The notes under the pieces were generated by a model. The model was given only the letters and a program-made list of their open reading frames with translations, made no database searches and had not been told where the DNA came from. From an uncultured Verrucomicrobia subdivision 3 bacterium (lineage in GTDB: Bacteria > Verrucomicrobiota > Verrucomicrobiia > Limisphaerales > UBA11358), in NCBI GenBank assembly GCA_903875465.1, contig CAIQWB010000152.1, positions 1 through 52,359 of the forward strand: 52,359 nucleotides of DNA, read 5' to 3'. Position 1 is the first letter of the stretch, and each line of letters opens with the position of its first letter. Positions 17,671 to 26,233 of the stretch are shown here, one piece after another. Both the position numbers and the translations under genes were made by a program.

Positions 17671-17800
17671 CAATGATGATGAGGTTTATACGCCTTCACC
17701 CAGGCGCTCAGAAGGGTGGCGGGCCAACTTGGGGGTCGCTGTTCAGACCTCGCCACGAGCAAAACCTCTCTGCCAACCCTAAACGAACAGCGAAATCATT
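17642..17800 (-). ncRNA. structured leader or small RNA upstream of accA
   Basis: About 160 nt of minus-strand sequence with several clear stems. TCGCTGTTC (17,793-17,785 read on the minus strand) pairs perfectly with GAACAGCGA (17,744-17,736), a 9-bp stem around a roughly 40-nt internal domain that holds a CTCG/CGAG hairpin. A second hairpin pairs CGCCACCC with GGGT and GGCG across a 3-nt bulge (17,721-17,691). The element ends in the strong terminator at 17,642-17,670. No open frame in it is convincing. It could be a stand-alone RNA of 6S-like size or, given the 42-bp distance, a transcription-attenuating leader of accA-manA. I do not recognise a known riboswitch core. The rest of the 17,600-18,005 gap holds AT-rich sequence, with a TATATATA run near 17,950. 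Confidence 0.5.
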
Positions 17801-17827
17801 ACTCTCATTATGGACGCCGGCCATTTC

Positions 17828-17844
17828 AAAAGGTTAAACCTTTT
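17828..17844. promoter_or_regulatory. 17-nt palindrome near the leader promoter
   Basis: AAAAGGTT and AACCTTTT flank a single central base, giving a perfect 8-bp inverted repeat. It sits about 15 bp upstream of a CATAAT box (minus strand, 17,812-17,807) that would suit a -10 for the leader RNA. It could be a repressor operator; no regulator is assigned. Confidence 0.4.
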
Positions 17845-18005
17845 TTAAAATTATCTTTTCGCTGCCACCCACACCGCTTTTAAAAGAACTGGTTTTAACC
17901 TAGTGGCAAGTGTCTAAAAATGCAAGGTGAAAATGGCCAGTTTAATTGTATATATAGTCCGAAATCTGCCTTTTTTTGTTACAAAAATCGGTTTCTCTCG
18001 CGTAT

Positions 18006-18725
18006 TTAATCGCATTTAAGCTCAGTAAATAGCTGGCAGTCGGGCCGCCCGCCGAGCACCCGGCCCAGGGGCGTAAGCCCTCCCGGAGCCAGGGACCTTT
18101 GCAGGGCCGTTTCCTTCCCTGCGCCGCTGGCCAGCACCCAAATTTGCCGCGCCGCCGCAATGGTCGCATAACTCAGGGAAATGCGCGTGGGGGGCGGTTT
18201 GGGCGAGTCGCGGATGACTAAAAATGGGGTGGCACAGTCCAAAACCTCCCGCCCGGCCCCGGGAAACAGGGAGGCCACATGGCCATCCTCGCCCATCCCC
18301 AATAGTACGAGATCCAGCACCGGCAACCCGGCGGCATTCGCCGGTGCCAAGGCCAGCAATTCGGCTGCCGCGGCCTGCGCTGCCGCCGCCGGGTCCGCCT
18401 CCCCGCGAATGCGATGAATCTGGTCCGCCGCAATGGCCAGTGGACCAAATAACCTCTCATGAGCCTGCCGGAAATTGCTTTCCGCATCCGTCGGCGGCAC
18501 ACAACGCTCATCCGCCCAGAAAAAATGCACGCGTTCCAGCGTCAACCCCCGGACGCGGTTTTGCTGGACGATCTCCGCGAAAAAGGTGTTCGTGATGCGC
18601 CCGCCCGAAAGCGCCACGGTCACCAGTCCCCCCGACCGTCCGGCCACCGCGATTTCATCCAGCCACCGCCCCGCCACTGCTGCTGCCAGGGCCTCCGCAC
18701 TTTGAAACGAGTGAATCATAGTCAT
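18006..18725 (-). CDS. pgl: 6-phosphogluconolactonase
   Basis: A 239-residue enzyme hydrolysing 6-phosphogluconolactone to 6-phosphogluconate in the oxidative pentose phosphate pathway. It shows VALSGGRITNTFFAEIV, FFWADERCVPPTDAESNFR and LDLVLLGMGEDGHVASLFPG, the three conserved blocks of the DevB/Pgl family within the glucosamine-6-phosphate isomerase fold. It starts with ATG at 18,725, 20 bp after the histidine-phosphatase gene on the same strand, so the two may be co-transcribed. The C-terminus, KETALQRSLAP then CQLFTEL, is complete. Confidence 0.94.
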   Translation of the reverse strand: MTMIHSFQSAEALAAAVAGRWLDEIAVAGRSGGLVTVALSGGRITNTFFAEIVQQNRVRGLTLERVHFFWADERCVPPTDAESNFRQAHERLFGPLAIAADQIHRIRGEADPAAAAQAAAAELLALAPANAAGLPVLDLVLLGMGEDGHVASLFPGAGREVLDCATPFLVIRDSPKPPPTRISLSYATIAAARQIWVLASGAGKETALQRSLAPGGLTPLGRVLGGRPDCQLFTELKCD

Positions 18726-18745
18726 TTATCCGGTTGGGCGGTTCC

Positions 18746-19366
18746 TCACGGCAGCTTTGGCACAGCCTGGTCGTCCGGCATCAAATGTTCATTCAAACAC
18801 TTCGCCTCCTGCAACCGGCCCGCGCCATCATAATGCAATTCGATCAGCCAGCCAAAGACCTCATCCGGCCATTCGCCGTGGGGCAGCACCCGTTGCGGAT
18901 CCGCCCCCAGGGCAGTCAGCAGCGTCGGGATCTCCCCGTGATGCCAGCAAATTAACAAATGTTGCCCATGCGGTTGCGCCCGGATTTCCTGGGCCAGCAG
19001 CGGCGCATCTTTATTCTTGTACCGGCTGTCCAAGGGCAGTTGCAAGGCCTCACCCAATGGGGTTACCGTCAGGCGGGGACGATGACTGCCTTTCGAGTCT
19101 GCCGTGCAGAAAATATGCGCCAGCGTCAACGGCTGTCCCTCTATTTGGAACGCCTTGAAATAACCAACATAGGCCTTGGCCCGCAAGACTCCCGTTGGGT
19201 TCAACTCCACGCCCGTGCTCGGCTTCTCCGCATGGCGAATGATGAGGATCGTGGCATTGGTCAATCCCGCACACGGTGGGCTGCCCAACGGCACCTCGCC
19301 ACCGGCGGCCGAGAGGATGAGCCAGCAAGTCAGCACCGCGCTCCACAACAGATGTCGTTTTATCAT
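18746..19366 (-). CDS. exported histidine phosphatase superfamily protein
   Basis: A 206-residue protein beginning with a likely signal peptide (about residues 1-22, LLWSAVLTCWLILSAAGGE). It has the phosphohistidine motif ILIIRHAEKP in place of RHGE, and a second conserved His in LLICWHHGEIPTLLTALG. This branch-2-like pattern (RHAEKP) is common in exported phosphatases of Planctomycetota and Verrucomicrobiota. The substrate is unknown. ATG at 19,366 gives a proper signal peptide; an upstream in-frame start would place charged residues in front of it. It is followed by pgl 20 bp downstream. Confidence 0.8.
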   Translation of the reverse strand: MIKRHLLWSAVLTCWLILSAAGGEVPLGSPPCAGLTNATILIIRHAEKPSTGVELNPTGVLRAKAYVGYFKAFQIEGQPLTLAHIFCTADSKGSHRPRLTVTPLGEALQLPLDSRYKNKDAPLLAQEIRAQPHGQHLLICWHHGEIPTLLTALGADPQRVLPHGEWPDEVFGWLIELHYDGAGRLQEAKCLNEHLMPDDQAVPKLP

Positions 19367-19441
19367 GAAATTCGGCCAGAATCTAAATGGCCACTCGCCG
19401 AAACACACGTCGAAACTGCACCGGAATTTGGTCCCGGCGCC

Positions 19442-20359
19442 TCAATGCAAAAACAACAGGTGATCCGTAAAACTGGTTGATCCCTTCTGGCTCGTCCGCA
19501 GCCACGTGGCCACCCCGTTGCTGTTCCACAACCCGCTCAGCCCATTGGAAATCACCATCTGGCACGTGGCATTTGTCGGCAACACGAAACCATTGGTCGC
19601 GGTGAAGGTTCCGCCCTCCGTCGCCCCGGTTTGATGCAGGGCAAACACGTTCGGATAAATCCCCTGGTCGATCGAGAAGGGCAGGCTGCCCGCCACATAA
19701 TCATAAAACTGAAAATTGTGCGGTGGATTTTCATTCGCCGTCAGGATCCATTTATAATTTGACCCATTGGGCACCAGGGCGAAGGAGGCATTCCCATTGA
19801 GCGAACCATCCTCGTTCGTAATGGTGATGGCCGGGGTGATAAAACCCGTGGCGGTGTTCGTGGAAAACCCAAAATAAGTCCCCATGCCCGTCCCCGTCGG
19901 TGCGGTGTTCGTTACGATAAATCCCGTCCCATTCGTCGCCGTCAACTGGGGCACTCCCAACGTCACCGCCAGCGTGCCATTGCTATTGGTACGCGTCGTT
20001 ACCAGCACATTGTTGCCTCCGTTGACCGTCACGATGAAATTGGTGTTCCCATTGTTCAGGTTGGTAAGCTGGCTCAGAAACCAGGCATTACTCACCGCCT
20101 GGGCATTCAAGACGGCCACGATGGTATTGTTGTTATTATTCACCTTGCTCCAGGCGAGGGAGTTCGAATCCACCCCGATGTTAACATTGGTAATCGTCCA
20201 TGCCCGCGCCGAATTCATGAGCAAAAAACCTCCCGCTAGCAACCCCATCCCGGTGGCCCGCCAGCGGAACGGAGAGCCAAACTGACTCGCGCTTTCGAAT
20301 CTCCTGAAGTTAAGTTCCTGCTTCCGCTTCCTGTCGTCCATTTTCTGGTTCATTTTCAT
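19442..20359 (-). CDS. exported Asn/Thr-rich protein at the end of the phage block
   Basis: A 305-residue protein with a long basic N-terminus, a hydrophobic stretch (about residues 34-51, ATGMGLLAGGFLLMNSA) and a possible signal-peptidase site ARA before WTITNVNIG. The rest is rich in Asn, Thr and Gly (VNNNNNTIVAVLNAQ, TNLNNGNTNFIVTVNGG) and looks like beta-structured surface protein. No family is recognised. ATG at 20,359 overlaps the stop of the upstream Cys-rich gene by 4 bp, linking it to the phage operon by translational coupling. That link is the main reason to count it with the block, because the sequence itself looks like a host surface protein or a fibre-like decoration. Confidence 0.6.
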   Translation of the reverse strand: MKMNQKMDDRKRKQELNFRRFESASQFGSPFRWRATGMGLLAGGFLLMNSARAWTITNVNIGVDSNSLAWSKVNNNNNTIVAVLNAQAVSNAWFLSQLTNLNNGNTNFIVTVNGGNNVLVTTRTNSNGTLAVTLGVPQLTATNGTGFIVTNTAPTGTGMGTYFGFSTNTATGFITPAITITNEDGSLNGNASFALVPNGSNYKWILTANENPPHNFQFYDYVAGSLPFSIDQGIYPNVFALHQTGATEGGTFTATNGFVLPTNATCQMVISNGLSGLWNSNGVATWLRTSQKGSTSFTDHLLFLH

Positions 20360-20628
20360 AGTTCTAATCGCTTGGGGACCCACCTTGGCCAGTGCCCGGC
20401 CGGGCACTGCTGGAAGGCCAGTTTTACGGTTTGGGTTAAATCTTTTTGGCAGCAGCCAAATAAGCGGCAATGTCCGCCTGCGTTGCTTTCACAAGCCGCA
20501 CAAATCGCCAGCCGCTGATCGGCAACTTCCGCCGGGGCGGCCATTGGTTTCACGGCCGGGGGCTGCGACGTGGCCACCTTCGCATGGTTCAATGCTTTAA
20601 CTCTTAACGATGGCAGGGCGTGGCTCAT
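20356..20628 (-). CDS. small Cys-rich protein, phage tail region
   Basis: A 90-residue protein whose second half carries six Cys and two His, mostly in CxxC-like or paired positions (RLAICAACESNAGGHCRLFG, then CCQKDLTQ and QQCPAGHWPR), probably a zinc-ribbon fold. Similar small Cys-rich proteins ending in CP-GHW are often found near tail genes of phages. The role is unknown. Its ATG overlaps the stop of the 1,118-residue gene (ATGA at 20,628-20,625) and its stop overlaps the next start in the same way, so three genes form a coupled chain. Confidence 0.7.
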   Translation of the reverse strand: MSHALPSLRVKALNHAKVATSQPPAVKPMAAPAEVADQRLAICAACESNAGGHCRLFGCCQKDLTQTVKLAFQQCPAGHWPRWVPKRLEL

Positions 20629-23600
20629 GTCAGGCCATCTCCGGTATTGCCCGTATTCGTGTTCAGGTTCGGCACCCCCGCCGTCACCGCCGGTGCGTAA
20701 CTCCTCACGCACGGCAGATTTTCCGCCTCCATGTAATTGAACCGGCAGCTACCACACGTGGCTTCGATGGCCTCGCGATAGCCCCACAAGGTCCAGGCCG
20801 GCGTGGGCAGGCCACTGTTTGGGTCAAACCCGATCTGCCCCGGTGCCCCCAAACCGTCGGCATCGGTAACCGGCGAGCGATATCCAATCCCCGTGGGCGG
20901 GGTTGGTGCCGTCAGACTCTCACTGTTCCCGCCATAATTGGGCACACGGCTGCGCGCCTCCACCAGGGGCGGATGGGCAAATTCCAGCGTGCACGTCCCG
21001 TCATCCGGCCGCCAGGTGCCGTCGCTACCACAAGGGATATGCGGTGATTGCCACAAGAGATCGACCATCGCCTCTTCCAACTCCGCCTGCCACCGTGCCC
21101 CGTAGCGGCCGTCAAAATTGAAGACCGAGGGGAAGGGGACAGTCGTACCATTCGTGAACGTTTCTCCGTTGGGCGAAATGCAGAGCGCCATGGCGCAGCA
21201 GGGCTTGAACGCCAAACCCGTGGTGTGCTCATACTGGGTTTGGGTGAACCCCGCGTACCCGTAATTCATCGCGGGCACCCCGGCCGCCGGTGGCGTGTTA
21301 CCCGCGCAGTCCGTCACGGTGGCGAGGCGCGCAGCCTCGCCGTTCGTGCGATAATCAAATGTCCAGTCCAGGCAAACCCAGTCGCCTTTGCGCCCATTGT
21401 CATCCCACGACCAGTCCGGCGCGCCCTGGCTCATGATGTATTGCGTGCCGCCAATTGTGCCATACGCGGCCGTCACTTTTACGTGCGTGCTGTCCACCAC
21501 CGTCGCCGTGAGATTCGCGGCCAGACTGGTCATCGCCTCACTCACCCGGTTCCCGTTGCCATCGTAAGTGATGTTGCTGCTCAACAGGTCAATCTTGTCC
21601 CCCGTAAGCAACCAGTTTTCCGCCGCCGCGAGGGTCAGTGTTACCGTCCCGTCGTGATTATCCGTCACCGCACTCACCGCATCACGCCCCAGAATGGCCG
21701 GCGCCGTCGGATTCCGCAGCCGGCCAAACACCGTGGCCGTGTCACCACTGGCGCTGGCCCAGGTGGCGGGCAGGGCGAGGACCAGCGCGCCCAGTGTCAC
21801 TGTGCTGCCGCTCACCGTAATGTGGTAAAACCCGCCGACACTAAAACCGCCCCACACACTGCCGCTTGGCGGGCTCAACGTGATCGGCGTTCCCGTATAA
21901 TCGGTGATGGTAAAGGTGCCACCCGTCGTCGGTGAGGTGAGCCCGGAAACACAACCCACGTTCCCGGCCGTTTCATCGTAAGCAAAACGGTCCGCCCCCG
22001 CCGGCCGAAAGAAATTATAGCTGGGCCACAATTCCGGAAAGATCACGCATTTCTGGGCCCAAACCGCATCGTTGTGATGCGCCAGCGTGGCGGGCGGACC
22101 CGCATAGACTTGCGCATCACCTTGAATCAAATAGGCAAACGCCGGCTTGCTGAAAGCATCGAAATAATTCGTCCACTGGGTGGCGTTGAGGGGCAATTGC
22201 GCCCCGGTTTCATCAATCACATCCTGCAACCACTGGCCGTACCCCTGGAGATACCAGTCCAGGTAAGTCCCCCCGCCGGCGCTGTACTGGCACGAACGCC
22301 AGACCTCCGCTCGAAAATCAAAATAATTCTGATAACCCGCCGGATTGGGCGCGCCCAGCACCGCGCCCGTCAAACCAAACTGCACCAGGGCCATGGCCGC
22401 GCTGTTGCTCTGGTCATAACCATCCGGGAAGGTAAATCCCCAGGCATTGGGATCAAACCACGATATTTGACTGTAGGTCGGCACCCACGCCGCCGGGCCT
22501 CCATAGCCCGGACTGCCATCGGCATTGCCGCTGGCATCATTGTTGTTCGGACGGTACGTCCATCCCGGTGGCGGCGGATTCTCCGGCGTGGTAAACGGCG
22601 CGTTGCCCCGCCCATCATTGACCGGCGAGCGATAGTCATCCACCAAGGGGGGCGGGAATGTCACTGGCGAAATATTCCCGTGCGCCTCATCCCGTGACAT
22701 CCGGGGCGCGATTTGCCACACGCCATCTGTGCGCGGCGGATATTGCGCGTCATTCGTCAAATCCCAGGCCGCCAGCAATCCCTGCACATCCGTGTAAACC
22801 GCCCCGGCGGTGTTCGGGCCTGCCAAGGTCACGGTGAGCGTCCAGGTGGCGGATCCGCCATAGGCAATGGTGTTGGTATAATTTACCAGGGGCGTGCCAT
22901 GCACGGGATAACCACCTGTCCCCGTGGTCACGATCGTGGCCGGCGGCGACAGCGTCAGCACAATCTCCAGCACCGTGGCCGAAAGGGTGTAGGTCGTCAG
23001 GCTCAGGATAAAAACGCCACCCCCCGGACTGCTGGCATTGTAAGCCGCAATTGCCGCCGCCAGCGTGGTGGCATTCCCGCTCCAGCCCGTGCCCGGTCCC
23101 ACCCCCGGAATCGGCGCGCCACCAAAACTCACCCCGCCGCAATTCGCCGTCCAATTTCGCACACAATAATCCGGATTCAGTCCGGGAAAACTCATGATCC
23201 CGCCATCCGCCACCGTGGTTGGTCCGGCATCCCCATAGATGGGATCCGCCAATTGATAAGCATAGGCCAGGCTGTCCGCCGCTGAGTGGCTGATCAATTC
23301 CAACAATCCGGAATTTGGATCCACCGCCATGGCCTGCGCCGCCGTTTTGGTCCCGGTCCAGGCTTCCGTCGTCACGGCGGTGTTGTAATGCCGTCCGTCG
23401 AGGTAACTGGCCTCCAGGGTGGTCGTGCGCTTGATGGCCTGGCTCAACGTGCAGGTGGCCGACACCGCCGTGTATTTCGTCTGGTCGGGTGCCGCTTGAT
23501 AACTCTCGTAATTCCGATAGGTGGTCACTCCGTCCACCGTGGTGGTGCACAGGGTGTCCGGACCACCGCTCGGATCGTGGGAATTAAACCCATAAGCCCC

Positions 23601-23981
23601 GTGCCATTGCCGGACCGCCTGCACCCATTTGCCCCCGCGTTTGCGGCAGCCCGCCCCAAAATCCACCGTGCCCTGCGCCACGAAAGTATTCGCCGGCGGC
23701 GTGGCAAATTGCTCGCTCCCCGGTCCGATCCACGGCAGTGGCGGCAACCCGTTGTCGGGATGCACTTCACAAACAGATCCCCCTGCCCGGGCCGTATAAC
23801 GCGTCAGTGGCGAACCCACCTCCCCTGGTTGCAACGTCACCTGCGTGGTGTTGCGAAAAGCCACCAGATCGTTGAGCGTGTCGTTCCGGTGCTGGTACAA
23901 CCCGCCCAGATAAGCCTTCGGCGGCACCGCCCAGCCATCCGCCGGCCGCCGCCAGGGTTTGCCATAACCTCCGCGTCTCAT
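20625..23981 (-). CDS. large Gly/Thr/Pro-rich protein of the phage tail region (1,118 residues)
   Basis: The largest gene of the block. The sequence is aromatic-, Gly- and Thr-rich with beta-type repeats, scattered Cys pairs (FKPCCAMALC, TCGSCRFNYME) and several RSPV(T/N)D motifs (DDYRSPVNDGRGNAP, IGYRSPVTDADG). No coiled coil, peptidase or lysozyme motif was seen, so it does not look like a tape measure. Placed after the hub-like gene, it could be a tail-tip or receptor-binding protein, but that is inference from position. ATG at 23,981 (MRRGGYGKP) is preferred; an in-frame ATG at 24,020 would make the first residues come from a word-like repeat at 23,985-24,079. Confidence 0.7.
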   Translation of the reverse strand: MRRGGYGKPWRRPADGWAVPPKAYLGGLYQHRNDTLNDLVAFRNTTQVTLQPGEVGSPLTRYTARAGGSVCEVHPDNGLPPLPWIGPGSEQFATPPANTFVAQGTVDFGAGCRKRGGKWVQAVRQWHGAYGFNSHDPSGGPDTLCTTTVDGVTTYRNYESYQAAPDQTKYTAVSATCTLSQAIKRTTTLEASYLDGRHYNTAVTTEAWTGTKTAAQAMAVDPNSGLLELISHSAADSLAYAYQLADPIYGDAGPTTVADGGIMSFPGLNPDYCVRNWTANCGGVSFGGAPIPGVGPGTGWSGNATTLAAAIAAYNASSPGGGVFILSLTTYTLSATVLEIVLTLSPPATIVTTGTGGYPVHGTPLVNYTNTIAYGGSATWTLTVTLAGPNTAGAVYTDVQGLLAAWDLTNDAQYPPRTDGVWQIAPRMSRDEAHGNISPVTFPPPLVDDYRSPVNDGRGNAPFTTPENPPPPGWTYRPNNNDASGNADGSPGYGGPAAWVPTYSQISWFDPNAWGFTFPDGYDQSNSAAMALVQFGLTGAVLGAPNPAGYQNYFDFRAEVWRSCQYSAGGGTYLDWYLQGYGQWLQDVIDETGAQLPLNATQWTNYFDAFSKPAFAYLIQGDAQVYAGPPATLAHHNDAVWAQKCVIFPELWPSYNFFRPAGADRFAYDETAGNVGCVSGLTSPTTGGTFTITDYTGTPITLSPPSGSVWGGFSVGGFYHITVSGSTVTLGALVLALPATWASASGDTATVFGRLRNPTAPAILGRDAVSAVTDNHDGTVTLTLAAAENWLLTGDKIDLLSSNITYDGNGNRVSEAMTSLAANLTATVVDSTHVKVTAAYGTIGGTQYIMSQGAPDWSWDDNGRKGDWVCLDWTFDYRTNGEAARLATVTDCAGNTPPAAGVPAMNYGYAGFTQTQYEHTTGLAFKPCCAMALCISPNGETFTNGTTVPFPSVFNFDGRYGARWQAELEEAMVDLLWQSPHIPCGSDGTWRPDDGTCTLEFAHPPLVEARSRVPNYGGNSESLTAPTPPTGIGYRSPVTDADGLGAPGQIGFDPNSGLPTPAWTLWGYREAIEATCGSCRFNYMEAENLPCVRSYAPAVTAGVPNLNTNTGNTGDGLT

Positions 23982-23984
23982 AAT

Positions 23985-24079
23985 AAGTGATGAGTGATGA
24001 GTGCCGAGAAACTGAGCCAATGACGTTCGCCCGGGTTTTCCCGCCCGTCACTCGCCACTGGTCACCTGTCACTCGTGAT
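23985..24079. repeat. GTGA-word repeat between two tail genes
   Basis: The plus strand reads AAGTGATGAGTGATGAGTGC near 23,985 and CACTCGCCACTGGTCACCTG then TCACTCGTG near 24,048. The 6-9 base words (AGTGATG, CACTCG, GGTCACC) are repeated in both orientations around a short non-repeated centre, so the whole can fold back. It overlaps the possible start of the 1,118-residue gene. Other word families occur elsewhere in the phage block. Confidence 0.6.
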
Positions 24080-24080
24080 T

Positions 24081-26162
24081 TTATTCTGGGTTCGTCGACA
24101 AAATCGCCGCCTGCCGAATCGTCCCATCGTTCAAACACACCCTATACAACTGAAACTTCGCCGCCTGATTCGTTGTGCCGGCCGCAATAATGTCTCCCTT
24201 CGCCAGGGTGATTTGCGGTGCCGCCGGGTTTACCGCCCCCGTGCTATTCAGCACCTGCGCCAGCACCAGTTTTCCATTCACCGGATCGAATTGGATGGTA
24301 TTGGTTTTGGTGGCGTCACTGGCATCCGTGCCCGAGCAGATCTGCAATCCGTCATCCGGACTGGCGTGTGTGGAGTTTTCCTTGGCGGTGTCATCCGGCA
24401 TCGCCGCATTCACCCCGCCATTCGGCAGGCCGCTGCTGCGCTCATTGGGATTAATGCGCGCCAGGTCGCGATTTTGAAACAGGTTAAACAACTGCACCAG
24501 CTGGCCCGCCTCCAAATGTTCCACCGGACCACACCGCACCTGGGTTTTCGCACTCACCAGCCCGGTGTCCGGCGAATTCAGGCACTCAATCGTCACCTGC
24601 TGCACCATGGCATTCATGCTCCCCCAGGCACTGGCCCCGCCACTCACATTCAGTGCGTGCTTCCCCGGCTTGACGATCGTCGTCCAGGGTTGCTCCAAAA
24701 TCGTGTGGTTAAATTGGTACTGTAGCCGGCATAAACTGGTGTAAATCCCCTGCGCCAGCCCCGTTGGATATGCCTCCCCGCTGCTTAACACTGTGTTCAA
24801 GGTGTAGACCGCGCTCGGTGAATTGGTCAGTTTGAGCCGGAGCGGATGCGGATGGTTATTGTGCGTCCGAATCGACACCCACACCGGACTGGCGGCCGTG
24901 CCGATATTCTTCCGCCGTTGATAGGTAAAATGCCCCGTCACAATGGCTTTCGTCACCAGCACCGGCCCGCCGCCACTCAACTGCATCCAGCCATGCGCCG
25001 TCCCGTGGTCTTCCAGCACATAGGCATAAGTGCTTAAGTTGATGGCCGCCCCCGTTTCATCCACCACCGAGATGCAGTCTTTGCTCCCGTCGTTGAAGGC
25101 CGTGTTTAATAGCGCCAGCGACCCCGGCACCGTCTCTGGCTGGCCCAGGGCGGGCACCTTCAACTTCCACCAGCTCAAGTCTGTGGGATCAAAGGCCGTG
25201 CTCGTGATCCGGGCACTCACCTGCGTGGATTTCGGCCCCGTGATATCCAGGCTCACGTCCAGCGCCCGCAAACCACCCGCTACGGCCGGGTAAATATCCG
25301 TGCCCACACTCACCACCGTCTGCCCGGAAACCACGGAAGTTTCCTTGATAAAAATCCCCACCCGTGCCGGCACCAAATCCGGTCGCGGCCGGATCTGGCT
25401 CGTCAAATGAGTTTTGGTCACCCCACCGCTGGTGCTGCTCCCGGCATAGGGCAGCGTCACCGCCGTCAAGTTGCTGGTCTGCCGCACATGAAACGTCGGT
25501 GGGTTGGTGGTGTAATCAATTTCCGTCGTGCAATCCGGATGCGCTCGCAAACAATGTTTGATCGCTTCCGCGCACCGCACCGACCTTACCGGATAAAACG
25601 GCACATACAACGCCGGATCTATTTCCCCCACCTGTAAATTCACCCCCGCACTGATCGCGTAACTCAAGATTTCCACCAGCGCTTGCCCGGTGGTGATATG
25701 GGCATTCACCGCCGCCGGCGAATAGCTCACCCCCGGCGTCGCCTGAAACAATATGCAATCCGGCCAGCTCGCCGTCCCATAGGTGGGTGCGGCGATGGTA
25801 CCGCCGGTGATCGTCTGCCAGACCGCTTGCAGCGTCAGCCAGCGCAAATCGTACCAGGCATCCTCAATCGTCAATTCCGTGCTCGCCGTGGCCGCGCCCG
25901 CCTCCCCCAGATTGTCCGTTCTTCTCCCTTGGAACACGATCGTGCCACCCGTGTACGGCCCGTTTCCCGTCCTGCCCGTGTAGAGCGTGCAGGGTGCTTC
26001 AAACGGGATCGCCACCGCCAGTTCCGGGCCTTGTCCCCTCAGCGACAGGCTGACCGTCGATGGCCCGTGGGTGCCATAAGTAATGCGCCAGTCGCCCACC
26101 CCGAGCGCCGTGAGACTAATCTCCGTGGTTGTGCCTCCCACCGTGTAAGCCATGGTTTCCAT
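24081..26162 (-). CDS. tail hub/baseplate-like protein
   Basis: A 693-residue protein. The N-terminus resembles phage hub proteins of the gpD/gp44 kind: WRITYGTHGPSTVSLSLRGQ, APCTLYTGRTGN, then TIVFQGRRTDN and LTIEDAWYDLRWLTLQ. Later parts include repeated Thr/Ser-rich beta sequence, GQALVEILSYAISAGVNLQVG and a conserved-looking ending, LNDGTIRQAAILSTN. The family assignment is by pattern only. The ATG at 26,162 follows an in-frame TTG; MAYTVGG nine bases later is another candidate. It lies between the 234-residue coiled-coil protein gene and the 1,118-residue gene, where a hub would be expected. Confidence 0.6.
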   Translation of the reverse strand: METMAYTVGGTTTEISLTALGVGDWRITYGTHGPSTVSLSLRGQGPELAVAIPFEAPCTLYTGRTGNGPYTGGTIVFQGRRTDNLGEAGAATASTELTIEDAWYDLRWLTLQAVWQTITGGTIAAPTYGTASWPDCILFQATPGVSYSPAAVNAHITTGQALVEILSYAISAGVNLQVGEIDPALYVPFYPVRSVRCAEAIKHCLRAHPDCTTEIDYTTNPPTFHVRQTSNLTAVTLPYAGSSTSGGVTKTHLTSQIRPRPDLVPARVGIFIKETSVVSGQTVVSVGTDIYPAVAGGLRALDVSLDITGPKSTQVSARITSTAFDPTDLSWWKLKVPALGQPETVPGSLALLNTAFNDGSKDCISVVDETGAAINLSTYAYVLEDHGTAHGWMQLSGGGPVLVTKAIVTGHFTYQRRKNIGTAASPVWVSIRTHNNHPHPLRLKLTNSPSAVYTLNTVLSSGEAYPTGLAQGIYTSLCRLQYQFNHTILEQPWTTIVKPGKHALNVSGGASAWGSMNAMVQQVTIECLNSPDTGLVSAKTQVRCGPVEHLEAGQLVQLFNLFQNRDLARINPNERSSGLPNGGVNAAMPDDTAKENSTHASPDDGLQICSGTDASDATKTNTIQFDPVNGKLVLAQVLNSTGAVNPAAPQITLAKGDIIAAGTTNQAAKFQLYRVCLNDGTIRQAAILSTNPE

Positions 26163-26233
26163 ATCGAATGAAATCAACTCGTTCGCCCTCTAATAGCCCT
26201 TGGGATGATTCCCGTTCCGCCCCTCGCCCTTGC

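Noticed and set aside
17642-17800. Calling the accA-upstream RNA a definite 6S RNA
   Set aside because: Size and terminator fit, but I could not lay out the closing stem and central bubble expected for 6S, so it stays unnamed.
23985-24079. CRISPR-like repeat array
   Set aside because: The units are 6-9 bases, imperfect and not separated by regular spacers, and there are no cas genes.
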